Source of the DNA: Paralichthys olivaceus
Taxonomy: Eukaryota > Chordata > Actinopteri > Pleuronectiformes > Paralichthyidae
Direction: 5' to 3'
Assembly: GCF_024713975.1 (NCBI RefSeq)
Contig: NC_091098.1
Location: 10,946,816-11,010,815 of the forward strand
Length of the DNA stretch: 64,000 nt
The position numbers were made by a program, and so were the translations under genes. This document shows, piece by piece, positions 1-12,900 of the stretch. Numbering within the stretch: the stretch's first letter is position 1; every line of letters starts with the position of its first letter. The notes below the pieces were generated by a model that made no database searches, was not told the origin of the DNA, and saw only the letters and a list, made by a program, of their open reading frames with translations.

Positions 1-706
1 TCTGTCATGCATGGAGGTTCTCAGATTAAAAACCACGTGTCAGATTGGACCCAAAAATATAAGCAGCAGCGCAGCACTGTGGGATTATGTAACGTGAGGA
101 TACTGTGGAGGATTCTGTGCACGCACACTGTCCTTACCAAATAGAAAAAAATTTAATTATATTTATATATTATGTGTGTGTGAATATATGATTTAATCCC
201 CATCATTTCAGCATAGTTAAAGTAAAATATATTCCCTCAGCTAATATAATTAACCTTTTTCCCTATTCACTGCTACATTTAAATTAATGTTATCTTCACA
301 TGGCAAGTTAGCTACTTTTTGTAATTTATTTTAATCAACACAGAGGCGAGCAAATGCTTTGGCAAAACTTCTGTCCATTGTGGCAACGTTTGCATCAACG
401 TGGTCTGTTTTTTTTATCGCTTAAGGTTTTCACTCATTCATTTTATTTGTTTGTTTTATATCTAGTTTGATTTTCGAAAGCACACCGACTAAACTAAGCT
501 AAGCTAAGATCACGAGGTGAACTACCTATCACTACAAACATGTACATTTAGCTGCACTCTGACCAACGTGAGACCAACCTGAACTGCATCTCAGACTGGT
601 GCTCGCAGAATAAACACAAACCTCACAGCTGTGATTTCCGGGGAACAGCGGAAGTTTCAAGTGTCTGCAGAAATCCAACCGTGCGGGAGCAACAGTCACA
701 TCCAAG
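1..706. other. 5' flank of dcp1a, no other gene seen
   Basis: This stretch is AT-rich and precedes the dcp1a start codon. I see no exon with credible splice sites and no RNA gene in it. The last 150 bases, with GC-richer sequence just upstream of the ATG, presumably hold the dcp1a 5' untranslated region and core promoter, but no TATA box can be assigned with confidence. Confidence 0.4.
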
Positions 707-3700
707 ATGGAGACGCTAAATGCGGGACATATGATGAGCTTAGCAGCTCTACAGAGACAAGACCCGTACATCAACACACTGCTCGATGTCACCGGCCAGG
801 TGGCTCTCTACAACTTCAACTCCAAGACGAACGAATGGGTGAGTTTGTCAAAAGAGCGCAAACTGTTTTGTGTATCCACTTAGCATGCTAACGCTAGCTC
901 ATCGCTAAAACAGAAAAAAAACAAGTAAGGCATGTGTTAGCATTGGTCTGAGTATAACTCATGTAGATACACTCACATACGCACTTGTTTTGATACCAGT
1001 GTCATTCTGTGAATGTTGTAACGACTTGAGCAATAACTTAGCGTCCTCTTACCTGAGCTAACATGGTAGCTGGTTATGCTAATAGCAAACGTTCGTTGCT
1101 CTTATTTAGCACGTTTCGGATTAGCGGTTGTTGTTTTTGACTCATAACGTCACGTTTCATTTCAGGAGAAGACCGAAATCGAGGGCACCCTGTTTGTTTA
1201 TACCAGGTGAGCATTTACAAGTGTTTCTATGAGTCGTGTGGCTCAACAACCATGAAGGTTGCGGTCTTGTTCAACGTTACTTTCCTCTGCGCTGTCACTT
1301 GACGTAGTCCGCACACGTGTGTAGGCCGCAGTCTTTGTAAACAAACGTGAACTGCGTATCGTCAAAGACACATTCATGGACATCTCTAATACCTTCATCT
1401 TTGTTGTTCTTGTATTTCTTTTCATAGCATATTGAGCACAATTAGAACTCAATTAGATTGCAAAGGTCCATAGTTCAGTATATACATTATCGATCTTCAC
1501 ATTAAAAGGGAGGGAGGAAAGCAAATTGCTCGATCAACTGTTCAACTTGTTCATTCTATGCCACATCAAGTTTCAGAAAATCTTCTTAACCATCTTTAAT
1601 TTGTGCAAATAACCTAGTTGTTCCCAACTAGTTTGCAAAATTACAATTCTTTTCATGGATACAGACCAACAATAAGGACTCAAACAGGTTTTATCTTCTC
1701 TCCTCTCAGGACTGCCTCCCCTCACCATGGCTTCACCATCATGAACCGACTGAGCACAGAGAACCTGGTGGAGCCGATCAACAAAGACCTGGAGTTCCAG
1801 CTGCAGGATCCCTTCCTGCTCTATAGGAACGGCAACTGTGAGTGTTATGTGTAATAGAGACACTAAAACAGTAGATATCATTACAAACCTCCTTTTGTGC
1901 CAACATGGGCTAAAATTTGATTCGCTCCAAAGTTTAGGAGACATATTTAAAAACATTGAAAAAAAGTCCAACATTTTGCACACACACGTAGTTCACACAC
2001 AACATGAGACGTAATGTGATGCCCACAGCCAGGAAATCAGTATTAAAGAGACAGGAATGATCCGGATTCATGATCAGACATCATTGATTAATAACGAAAT
2101 AGATGGTCAATTTGTGTGAAGCACAACAGGCACAAAGTGACACACACACAGGAGTGTGTCTCACACACAGACAGAGAGAAGTTTTTCTTATGATGCAGCG
2201 CAGTGTTTTAACTTCATTGTTGCAGAAGAAGCAACGCCCCATTTATCCAGGAAAATAAATATTTGAAATAATGAAAATATTGATTTGAAGTAATTTCGCC
2301 TAGCCCTAGTTTCTGTACAACTGTCAGGAAACACTGCTGTATCATTGCATATCTCTGAAATGCCAAGTAAACAGTTAAACAGGTGTTAGTGACATTCACT
2401 GCCACACACATTAAGTGCAAAAGATCAAAATAGTACCTCTGAAAATGCCGAACAAACACCTCCTCAGCGTTCTCTGGAACATCTCTTTTCCCCTTTGCTT
2501 GAGGTCATTGTGTCGTCTTGGAGTCACATTGAGCAAAACAATTTCCTCAGAGGCGACTTTTTCAGTCATGACGTCATGAAGGTCGTCCAGGCGGCAACCG
2601 TTTCAGCTTGCTTTGACCACTGTTGATGTTGTTCTCCATTGATGCAAAAGCAGCCTAGAGACCTTAAGGTTAAATCAATGAATCTATATTTTACTATACA
2701 AGTTGTGCATTTGTTGATGGCTTCATCTAATGCCAATGTCGCAGTCAAACTCATCTGGCCTTGTTGAAAGCGCTCTGCAGTAATGAGGTGAAAAGTGAAG
2801 AAATTCCTCAGAGCTTTAGAAAGTAACTGACAGCATTGCCACCGAGGTAATCGATCAGAAGTCTAAAAAGGACTTTCATCAAGGCAACCAACAAGGAATT
2901 TGATTGTTTTCCCAATTGTTTGCTTATCAGAAAAAATAACATGGCCAGGGTCAGCGTCAGAGTTGACTGTTCCCCTTTTGGACTTGTTTTGCCCATCAGC
3001 TTGGCAGGTATGGAAGACATTATGTAGCTTTCTTGTTAGTCTTCACACCAGAGCAGCTTCTCCAGTACTTAGCATCCTAAGTCCTCAGAGTGGGTTGAAG
3101 TGACAGATGTGTTCAACAAAAACAGAAAAAACATGGATATTCCTCAGGTTGTGTTGGAGATGCTTCCGATCCCTGGCAGCTGACGGTCACCTCTGGAAGA
3201 CTGGTCAGAGTTAATTCTTCCTGTGAGTGTCCTGGTTTTTCCCCTGGCAACTTACCGGCTGAGGATCCTTAGGTTCGTCTGAGGCATTACTTGGTCGGAC
3301 ATGTCCACATTTCAGATGTTGAGAGAAAGAGACAGCTTCAAGATTGTTCTTAGATTCCTTCTTCTGCTGTAAACAAGGGTAAATCTGAACAGGAGCAAGA
3401 TAGAAGGTTGATTGAAGAGCAGAGACCAACACAGGGAAGCTGGATTCTTCAGGATGATGAAAATGATGATTGTTTCTTGCTGTAAGCCTCGTTACCTACT
3501 GGTGAACTCTCTGCCTGAGGGTGACAAGTCCGAGAATATTGTTTCGAGAAGGCTCAGTTGTTTGACGCACACAAACTCACACACACCTGTTTACACCTTT
3601 CCATATTCCCCTTGGTTGCAGTAGATGCAGGAAGACAAACACTCAAGTTGCTAGGTTACCACAGCCTCCTGAGGGAACTTCCATACGACAGTGTTTCATC

Positions 3701-6035
3701 ACACAAACAAATGACACACAAGCCTTTCAAGCTAACAAGCTGTACCTGCTATTTTTGGATTTGAATTTATTGTGTAATAAGTCTTCTGTTTTCTTGGGGG
3801 GGGGGCACTGAATTTATTTCATTTTATAACTGAGCACAGAAACATATTTTCAAGCAATAACATGTAGTATTTGTGTTCTTCTTGCAGTGGGTATCTACAG
3901 TATTTGGTTCTATGACAAGAGGGACTGTCAACGTATCGCTCAACTGATGGTCAAGTAAGTTGCTCAACATGTCTTATTTATCTGGGTTTTCTTCATCCAT
4001 TAGGGGTTAGTTGACAGTGCAGCTCAAATATGACACATCAAGTACCACTTAGGCGTGAAGACAACCTGTCAAGCTTTCACTCTCCTCCAGGATTGTAAAA
4101 CAAGAGGCAGAGCATGTCCAGAGAGAGTCACCAGAGAGGGCAGAGCCAAGGAGGACCAATGGCGTTGCAGAACCAAGGCCCATCGATATCCTGGAACTGC
4201 TCAGCAAAGCCAAGGAAGAATACCAGAGAGTGAGGAGGCAACACACACTTGCAGATATGAACATATGTTGTTTTTGTTGCACTGACAAAATGATTTTACA
4301 AAAGAGAAATTATTTCATAGCAGATGACGTATACAAAAACGTGAATGTGGCATTTGTAGTATTAGAGTGGGACTTAATCTGGGATTAGTTTAGGTTTGAG
4401 GTGTCTGTAAAAACAAGTGAAGTCTATGTGTTTATCCTCTGGCTTTCTATTTGAAAATACCATTGAATTTCTATGTACGTTTGTGTTGCGATGCAGGGTC
4501 GGGCATACGAAACAGATGGGCCTACAGAGCCACACCTGAAAGCAGCTATCAACCCTACAGAACATCCCCACAGCACATCACAACCTCAAAAGGTACGTAC
4601 ATTACAGAGATGTTTGTGGATGAGTAATTTAAGCCCTGTAGTTTATTCTGTTCCTCCCTACAACAAACACTGTCAAAGAAAACATAGAGATTCTTATTCT
4701 AGTGGCAATGAAATCCTATTTTTACCCACCAGAGCTCTCACACAATAGTGAAGCAGATCACAGTTGAGGAGCTCTTTGGCTCGTCCCTCCCCAAGGACCC
4801 CTCACTCCCCGCCATGCCTGCACAGAACACCACCAATGCTTCCGGTGACCCCTCTACTGCCTACATCCAGAAGCCCGGGTCCAACCAGCGACACCAAGTC
4901 CCCGGCCTGCTCCCAGCTCCATATGCACTTCATCCCAGCCCTGTTTTCCAGTCAGTAGTCCCCATGTCAGACCCCCAGCCTCTGTGCTCAGTTTCACCTC
5001 TCATGGTGCCGCCAGCTGGCTCAGAGCAGCGGACTGCTCCCCCTGGCCCTGCTGCAGCATCACCATCAGCCTCTGGAGCTTTTTTGGGGCAGGAAATATT
5101 AAGCACCCTCAAATCGGCAGTGCCATCCATGAATTCAGACATCCACAAACCCATCCTCGCACCCAGCTTTCTGCCAAGCACACTGGTTCCACCCCACAGC
5201 TTCCACGAGCCCATGGGGAAACCCATTATCCAGCACAGCAAAGAGATGGATGTCTTCACTCAACCTCCAAACCTGATCAAACCCATGTCTGTGAGTTGAA
5301 GGCTTTTCTTTGCTGCTGGTTGCGTGTATCTGTCTCTCACATATACTTTTATACTAAAACAGAATAGTTATACAACTACATGTCAGTTGCTCTCGTGTAT
5401 TTTACTTTGCTTTGTCTGTTTTTCTTTTTCTCAGGCTGTCCCCATGAGTCCAGGTCTTGCTGTTCAAGGACCTGAGATTTCGGTGCTTCTCTCCCCCAGC
5501 GCCTTCCAGCAGTCCGTCAGTAAGATGACAACAACAGCAGCAGCATCGGTGGTCCTCCATGCCCCCTCTGAGCCCCCCTCCACCACCACAGGAGCTGTAG
5601 AGCCTCCGCCAGCTCCCTGCAGCAAAACACAGCTACAGGAGACTCTGATACACCTCATCAAGGTAACACCATGAGCATATAAATGTATATGTATAAATGT
5701 ACTGCTGGCTTCAGTTAGCATGAAAAAAGCTAAACACAATTTTATGTCAGAATTAAATAATTCAAGTACAATTTTTTTTAATTTAAGTTAGCTGGTTAGT
5801 TATAATTTATTATAACTTTCTCCAAGTTATAGATTTAACTGAAAACAAACAAAAAATGTAAAAGGTTCTAGTACAACATGTGTCATTTTAAACTACACAG
5901 CGCACTCATGTAGTTTTGTTCATTGATTCTCTTTTTTACTTTCTCCCCCTCTAGAATGATGCAGACTTCCTTAGCACCATTCACGATGCTTATCTGCAGA
6001 CTCTGTCCAAGGACTTCAGCAACATGAAGCTATAG
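707..6035 (+). CDS. dcp1a: mRNA-decapping enzyme 1A (DCP1), nine coding exons
   Basis: Predicted 481-residue DCP1, the activator of the decapping enzyme DCP2 in cytoplasmic P-bodies. Coding exons read from splice sites and phase: 707-838, 1166-1206, 1710-1837, 3888-3954, 4091-4229, 4497-4592, 4757-5290, 5435-5662, 5955-6035. Exons 1-4 encode an EVH1-like domain (about residues 10-125) with the DCP1 signatures DVTGQVALYNF, IEGTLFVY, HGFTIMNRLS and IYSIWFYD. Exon 7 opens with ITVEELFGSSLP, the short conserved motif I of metazoan DCP1, followed by a long proline/serine-rich low-complexity region. The last two exons carry the C-terminal trimerisation helix (LQETLIHLIKND...). The protein is about 100 residues shorter than human DCP1A (582), mainly in the disordered middle. 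The start was chosen because METLNAGHMMSLAAL aligns with the vertebrate N-terminus. The exon 7 acceptor is uncertain by one codon (4754 or 4757). Neighbouring tkt matches the human DCP1A-TKT linkage, favouring dcp1a over dcp1b. Confidence 0.95.
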
Positions 6036-9000
6036 TCCTACTTCATCCGCCCACCTCTGTTACTTTTAGTGCCACGACCCCTTTGTGACATGTGAGACAG
6101 CCAGAAGTTAATGTGAGTTGAAGAAGTGCAGCGAACAGGGTTTTGTCACTCTGTACATCACGACTCTGCAAAACATGTCTGTGTTCTGAGGGTTATTATA
6201 GCATGCGCCTAACTGTTTAATCCTGTTTGAGTCTTTTACTGAACACTGATGCTGCCCTGGCGACTATGTCAACATGGATCGACTTTTTGTCTGCGTACGT
6301 CGAGCCAGAACTATTGTGGGAGAAAGGGATGAGATAAAACCTCCCACTGTGGCCTGGGGTTTTCTTTTTATACTTAAGAAATGTGATGAAACTTTGGGCC
6401 ACGTGCTGGTAAAGTCTAGCTGTTGCTGATGTGAGAGGGGACAACAGAGGAGCTTTCGGTGGCCTTGAGCTATTTGACATTTGTACTTTGAGCAGATGAT
6501 TTTGCAGCTCAGAACCACTGACACTGCTTTTCTCGCAGTGCGAGAGTATATGAACGCTTATAAAACACCTAAGCTTTGACTACTTGAGAGAAAGACGTCT
6601 GTGTTTGGGACCTCAGAACTGTTTGGGGAATCCTTGTAGACAAACTGTCCACATAGTGGCTTGAAAAAGGACTGTCCATTAGTCTCTTAATAAGGAGGAG
6701 ATGATTGATCTTTTCAGCCCTTGTTCAGGGAAGATAAAGAAGTTCCTTGCGTGTTTGGAGCAGCACTTGCAGCTAAACAATCTAAGAATTCATTCCTCTC
6801 AGCTGTTTCTTTTCTGTTACATCAAAGACTTTGACATGTTCACAAAGACAGATTAATGCGTTAACTCACTTCTTTGCTACATTTCCTTTCTCCACATTTC
6901 TTCTTATCCTTCATCTTTCTTTTAGTTTATTCTCTGCCTGTGTGGCTCCGCCTCCAGCTGAGCTCCAAGTACTTTCTGTTGTTGAGGAAGAATGTGCAAT
7001 AGACCACTGTCGCGATGCCTTTAGGGACTCCAGCATTATGGGAGATTTGACGATGGGACCTTGAGCTAAGTTTATCTGAACACAAAACGTTCTGCAAGAG
7101 ATGCATAATTTAAGTATTACAAAAAAAAGCTAAATAGCTATTAATTTTTGCTTCTTGTTTACATTCACCCCTTTAATGTTAAATTGCTTAAAAATATAGG
7201 GGACAGTTGTGTTTTTGATAGCACCAGTCTGTTTCAAATATACTAGTAGTCCAAATTAATAATGAAAAATACAAACTACCTCCATTCGTGCTACCACTTT
7301 TATTTTTCCAAGCCACAATTGCATCTTAAGTCAGAGTGACTGAAACACAAAACACATTTGCAGTAAAATGCTACTGCAGCACAGAACAGGAAGAAGTAGA
7401 TCTGTCTTCTCATCATGTGCAACAGTGAGTGGGAATGAAAGGTGATTTCAAACTAAAAATCAGCTTTCAATAATTTTAAATGTTTCTTAGCTCGTGTGCA
7501 TTTCTAAACACATACAACAAGTTTTATTGGTCCCGTTGTCACAATATGTTCAGCACAAAAAAGATCAGACCATGAAAACAGTCTGAAAATGATGTATAGC
7601 ATGAAGATTTAAGTTATAAAGCTTTCTAACAAGTGGTACAGTGATATCAGCAGTTGGTTCAATAGTACAGACAAGTAAACCATCAGTATGCAAATCATTC
7701 CAGGTAGAAACTGTGTATTTTTGTTTAGTTGTGTTAACAACAAGGTGCAGAAATTGTTTCTTTTAGTTTCATGTCAAAAAATCCTTAAAAATCGTGTATT
7801 TGGAAAATGTTTTTCCCCGTTTAAAATTGGAAATATCTGAACGAGTGATATGAGTTTCATCTTGTTTGTTACACAATGACTTTGTATCTGGTCCTGCTAT
7901 TTGAATGTATTTGAAGTTTATATGTGCCAGTCTTGTTTTCCTCTGAGCTCGGATCAACATTTTTTCACTTCAGACTTGTTTAACCTTGATTTTCTTAATC
8001 CCTTTATTTTGATATTTTTAAATTTAGGAAGCAAAAGAGGATATGTCCGCAGCTGGAGAGTTAATCAAACAATTTGTACACTTCAGTGCATTGTTATCAT
8101 TTCAGAGGTGATTGTGGCCAACACGGGCCTGTGTTGGTTAAATAAACGCACACCGGAAGATTGATTTGAAATGGACAGATTTTTAAAATCCCGCTCACAT
8201 ATTTAAGATTTTAATGTTATTTTACATTGAAATAATTTATCTTAATTGATTGAGCCGAGGTATGATTTTGGAAAAGTCTTTGCAAAATACATTTTCTCAT
8301 TTCCTGAGATTGTTGTCACTGTGCAAAATTTGGTTTATTATGATTATTTTGTGATATTAAAGATTTGAAAATGGAGTTGGCTGTTTTTTTTTTTTGCAGT
8401 GTGACGTTCAGCTGTCTAAATGAGCTTCAAAGAGGAAACGATGCATACTTTTATATTACAGGATTTTGTGAATGAATATTTTTTACACAGTTTAACATAG
8501 AGCCGACATGAACTAAGATAATATATAACTACAAAATTTTCCTCCTGAACATCTTTGTTTTCAGCACAGGATAACGGTGCAGTTTCTGCGTTTAGCCACC
8601 AGATGGTACCAGCTTCCTACTGTTAACCGCCTACAGTGAGCTGTACTCCTGCTATCACTAAATTGGAATCAGTTGATATCAGGCCTGACTGAAGTAACAG
8701 AAGTGGATGTTTCTCCTGATTTTCTTGATTGGCCAAGATAGTTTGTGTCATGTCCTCTTTGAATCACTGTCCCCCTGCTGTCCACATGAGGTTCATCTCA
8801 GCCAGTGCAAACATACCCTTGCCTTGAGATTTCTTAAAATAACAAGACAAACCATTACTTTGCTTAAACAAACATTTTTTAAACCCAATAAGCAAAATGA
8901 ACTCAGTTATCAGTGAATGTTAAATGTGCATGTTGCAGGAGTAGCTGCTTTGTGCTGCAGCTAATCAGGTCAGGGAAATGTCATTAAGGAGAGATTACTG

Positions 9001-9640
9001 TCATTTGTGATCCTTCCCTTTGCGTGTCACCCATCCGTCCTCCTCGTATCCTGCAGCTTCAATTAATTTGCTCTTCAAAAATTCTTACACTAGAATTTTT
9101 GAGCATCAATAAAGTTTTGCCCCCTAAATTATCATGTTATCCTTGAGCACTGATACTTTGTGAAAAGGGTTGACTCCTAATTTGGTAATAGTCATATTTT
9201 CATTATAAAAGCCTAAAGATAAATATTTTATCATTTAAGGCCATTTTTCAAACGCCAGACTCAAATCCTTTGTGTGGAAATGTGACGGTTTCACATCCAG
9301 ACCACATGGTGCAACTACAACGAACGACCACTATTACAAATTAAGAGTCACACATGTTCTCACTTTATATTACTGCATTTTATAGATGCGCTTTCTCATG
9401 AATAGGGGAATTAATTCTTTTTTAGTTCTGATCTTACCGACTATTTCAATTCATATTTTTTGTTTTGTTTCATCTTATTTTTGCTCTTCACATCTGCAAA
9501 ATTCACATTTCATATTTATGCTCCAAAGCTGTTTTTTTTCCCTGTTTCCTATTATTTGCCTACAATTCTTCGACCTAAAGCTGTGTCCTGTCTGCCGCTG
9601 CCAACATCTAGATGCTTTGTGGAGCTTGACAGTGTGTGAA
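6036..9640 (+). other. dcp1a 3' UTR and dcp1a-tkt intergenic region
   Basis: No coding exon is visible. Downstream of the dcp1a stop lies AT-rich sequence with two canonical AATAAA hexamers on the plus strand, at 8141-8146 and 9108-9113. Either could end the dcp1a transcript, giving a 3' UTR of roughly 2.1 or 3.1 kb. Long predicted ORFs here are short, biased and lack splice context. Confidence 0.45.
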
Positions 9641-9984
9641 CGTGGATTTGCGCGCACGCGTGTGGCCTTGGCCTCGGCCCAAAGCCGCCCTCCTATTGGC
9701 TGCGCTCCTGCGTGACACGGTGGACCAACTGTGGGCTCACTTTAGCCCGAGATTAGCCATATTCATAGGCTTTACTCGCGAACACGCCCCGTCCCCCCTC
9801 CTCCTCCTCCTCCGCCCCTCTGCGTCTCTCTCAGGTTCAGCTGCTCTGCCTCTTTTTAACCCCTGACATCGTCCGACGCACACTCATCATCGCCTTTTAT
9901 TCTCGGGACAGCAAACCGGGGACTTTTAACTCTTAACTCCACTTAACCAACTTCTGTGTGTGTGTGTGCGTGTGCATCGGCCAG
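9640..9984 (+). promoter_or_regulatory. Probable tkt promoter and 5' UTR
   Basis: The sequence changes abruptly from AT-rich to GC-richer with several CpG dinucleotides just upstream of the tkt start. An inverted CCAAT box (CCTATTGGCTG) lies at about 9690-9700, and a run of CTC triplets at about 9795-9812. A CTTTTTAACCCC stretch near 9852 could serve as a weak TATA-like element. This is inference from composition and motifs; no transcription start is directly visible. Confidence 0.4.
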
Positions 9985-12900
9985 ATGGAGGACTACCACA
10001 AACCAGACCAGCAGACTGTGCAGGCGCTCAGGAACATCGCCACCCGGCTCCGGATCAACTCCATCAAGGCGACAACTGCAGCGGGCAGCGGGTAAGAGGA
10101 GAGATGCGGGGAAATGACACCGAGCTGCAGGTGCAGTTTTTTAGAAGCGGGACGAAACAAATAGGACTCACTGTCCTGGGTCAGTTTCTATACGCTTCCT
10201 CTAGGTGATAGTGATTGAAGGACACATCCGAGAAGTAGAGGAGAAATGCGTAACAAGGGAAAATAAGACATGATGGACACAGTGTACCCAGCAGACGTGC
10301 AGGAGGAGCTGCAGCGTAAAGCTACGAATCATTTGAAGCAGAGTCTTTGAATCTTTGCGTCGCATAACGTGCGTAAACGGAAACATTTTCTATAGTTTCA
10401 CTGTGCGTAAAATGGGTCAGCCTTGTGCGCAATTTACGCACCAGTCCTGAAATAGTTCGGTTTAAAGAGTTAATTTACTTCTTTCGGTTGACGAGTTTCA
10501 GAGAGCAGCTGGATTTAACACATGTAATAAAGTGTTCAGACACTGAACCATTAAGCAGATCGACTCGTATGTGCGGGTTCGATCATGAGCTGCTGCAGGT
10601 GCACCAGTGGTCCACTCTCCCTCTTTACCCTTGTACACTGTGACTGGTTATGTAACAGAGGGGACCGGATCGGTGCACGATGCCGTGCGTGCAACCAAGT
10701 GGTGCTTGGAGGCAGCGGAATGGAACCGGGGGGGGGGGGGGGGTCGCACGAACGCGCTCGTGCCGCTGCATCTTGTCTTCACAGTAGATTCAAGCAGCCT
10801 GAATTTAACAGGCAAAATACGTCCGGTGTGCAATTTTAAAATAAAACACGAAGTGACTAATGGAATGCAAGTTCTTTTTTAATGAAATTAAATAGGAAGT
10901 GTGAAACTATGTCATCTCTGCATGTCCCTGAACATCTGATGGGCAGTGTTCCACAAATGCTCTCCTTTCTGTCCAGTGTTTGATAATTGATCACTGAGAT
11001 CTTGGAGTACTCTTCAGTCATGAGAAAGGTTTGTAGTGACTGACTGAATGAGTAGACTCAGAACTGAAGCACATCTGTGTCCACAGGTCTGAGTCTTGAG
11101 AAGCTGATTCCATGTCGATCAAAAAGTATAAACCAATAGAAATTTCCAGTTTTGAGTTTTGTAATATAAACCATGAATAATCTCAAACGGATGTGTGCTG
11201 TGTAAAAAGCTCTTTAAACTCATGTCTCAAGATCAGCTCTTCCTCCTGTTGAAATGTTAGTGAAATGTTAATCTAATTCAAAATCTGGAATATTACCAAA
11301 TTTGTTTTTTGATTTCAAACTGCTCATAAGATGAAATATTTGTGTTTTTTTCCTTATTGGATAACAGGGAATTAATTGCTTTTGTCATTTAATCAGTGGA
11401 TCCAACACCAAGGGGAAGCAATGATCGTACACTTAAGATGTTGATACAGAAATATACACTTGAATAAACTGAGACTTTGGCCTGGTGCTTTTTTTGGTGA
11501 CTTTGTGTTAAGTTGTCATGACTCTAACAATTGAGGATTACTCACCGAATCATGTCTTTGCACTGTATGTACTGTATGTGTGCACATGTACAAGAGAGAG
11601 TGAAAGACACGTCCTCCAAACGTATTTACGCTGTTTGATATATGTCTGTGTTTGAGAGAGGGAGATACTGTGTATGTACTTACTGACAGGCTGACCCTGA
11701 TAAACTCCTCTTTCCATCTGCTTTACTCCACTCTCTGACTTGGTCGGGGCATGAATCAACCAGTTAAATCAGAGTTGAGTCAAACTCCGCCTCTGGTCCC
11801 TTCTGTCCACCTGCCTCCTCTGTGTCTCTGTGGACTTAAGATTTGAACAGAAGAATGAGGAGGCTCCTAACATGTGATCCTATACCTCTTCTCTTTCTAC
11901 CCTTTGTTGCAGTCATCCCACATCATGTTGCAGCGTAGCAGAGATCATGTCTGTGCTCTTCTTTCATACCATGAAGTACCGACCTGAAGACCCCCGCAAC
12001 CCCAACAACGACCGTTTCATCCTCTCCAAGGTGATGATGCACGTCCACACACATCCATACAGGGGCCGTGTGTTACTGTGAGGCATCATACACAACATCT
12101 GATATATAAAGCTAGCTGAAATCTGATTGGCTCTGAAGTGCCTCTGTACTTTCAGTGCTCTTAAATAGAAAAAAAAATCTTATTTTCTAACATATTTAAG
12201 AATTTAGGAACATCCTAGATCCACCACTGCTTGTGTCACTTGACACATATGTTTAACTGTAATACTATAAATTATTTTATGTCAGCAAAAGCCAGAACCC
12301 AATTCTAGACTTTATTTTGCTTAGCGTGATGCACATACACTTTAGAATGACATTTAATTTGTCATTTCTCATGTCATTCATTTAGGAAACCCTTGGTTCA
12401 GGTTTGAGCTCTATTGATTGAAAAATATAAATTAGAGATTTGATGACATGATTTACATTAACTGTCATATCAGTTCTAGCTTTAGCACCAGCAGACAAGT
12501 TACACATTATGTGATCTGCACCACATGTCGTAATAACACAGATGAGACACTTCTGACCTTCGATCTTTTCCCTCTGCCTCCTCAGGGTCATGCAGCTCCT
12601 GTGTTGTACGCAGTGTGGGCAGAGACCGGATACCTGAAGGAGAACGAGCTCTTCAACCTGCGCAAGGTCGACTCCATCCTGGAAGGACACCCGGTGCCGG
12701 TGAGGTCACATTCACACCTACAGGATGTTCTGGATCTGAAATCTGATATATTCAATAAAACAACATGAGTGCCTTAATATTGTGAAAATGTTTCACCAAC
12801 AAGCATTTTGTGAAAAGTAGCTCACAAGAGGGTTGGACTTCCATACAAAAGGTTTCACTAATTTACAAAGAATTTGTGATTGTGCAAATCAACAATAAAA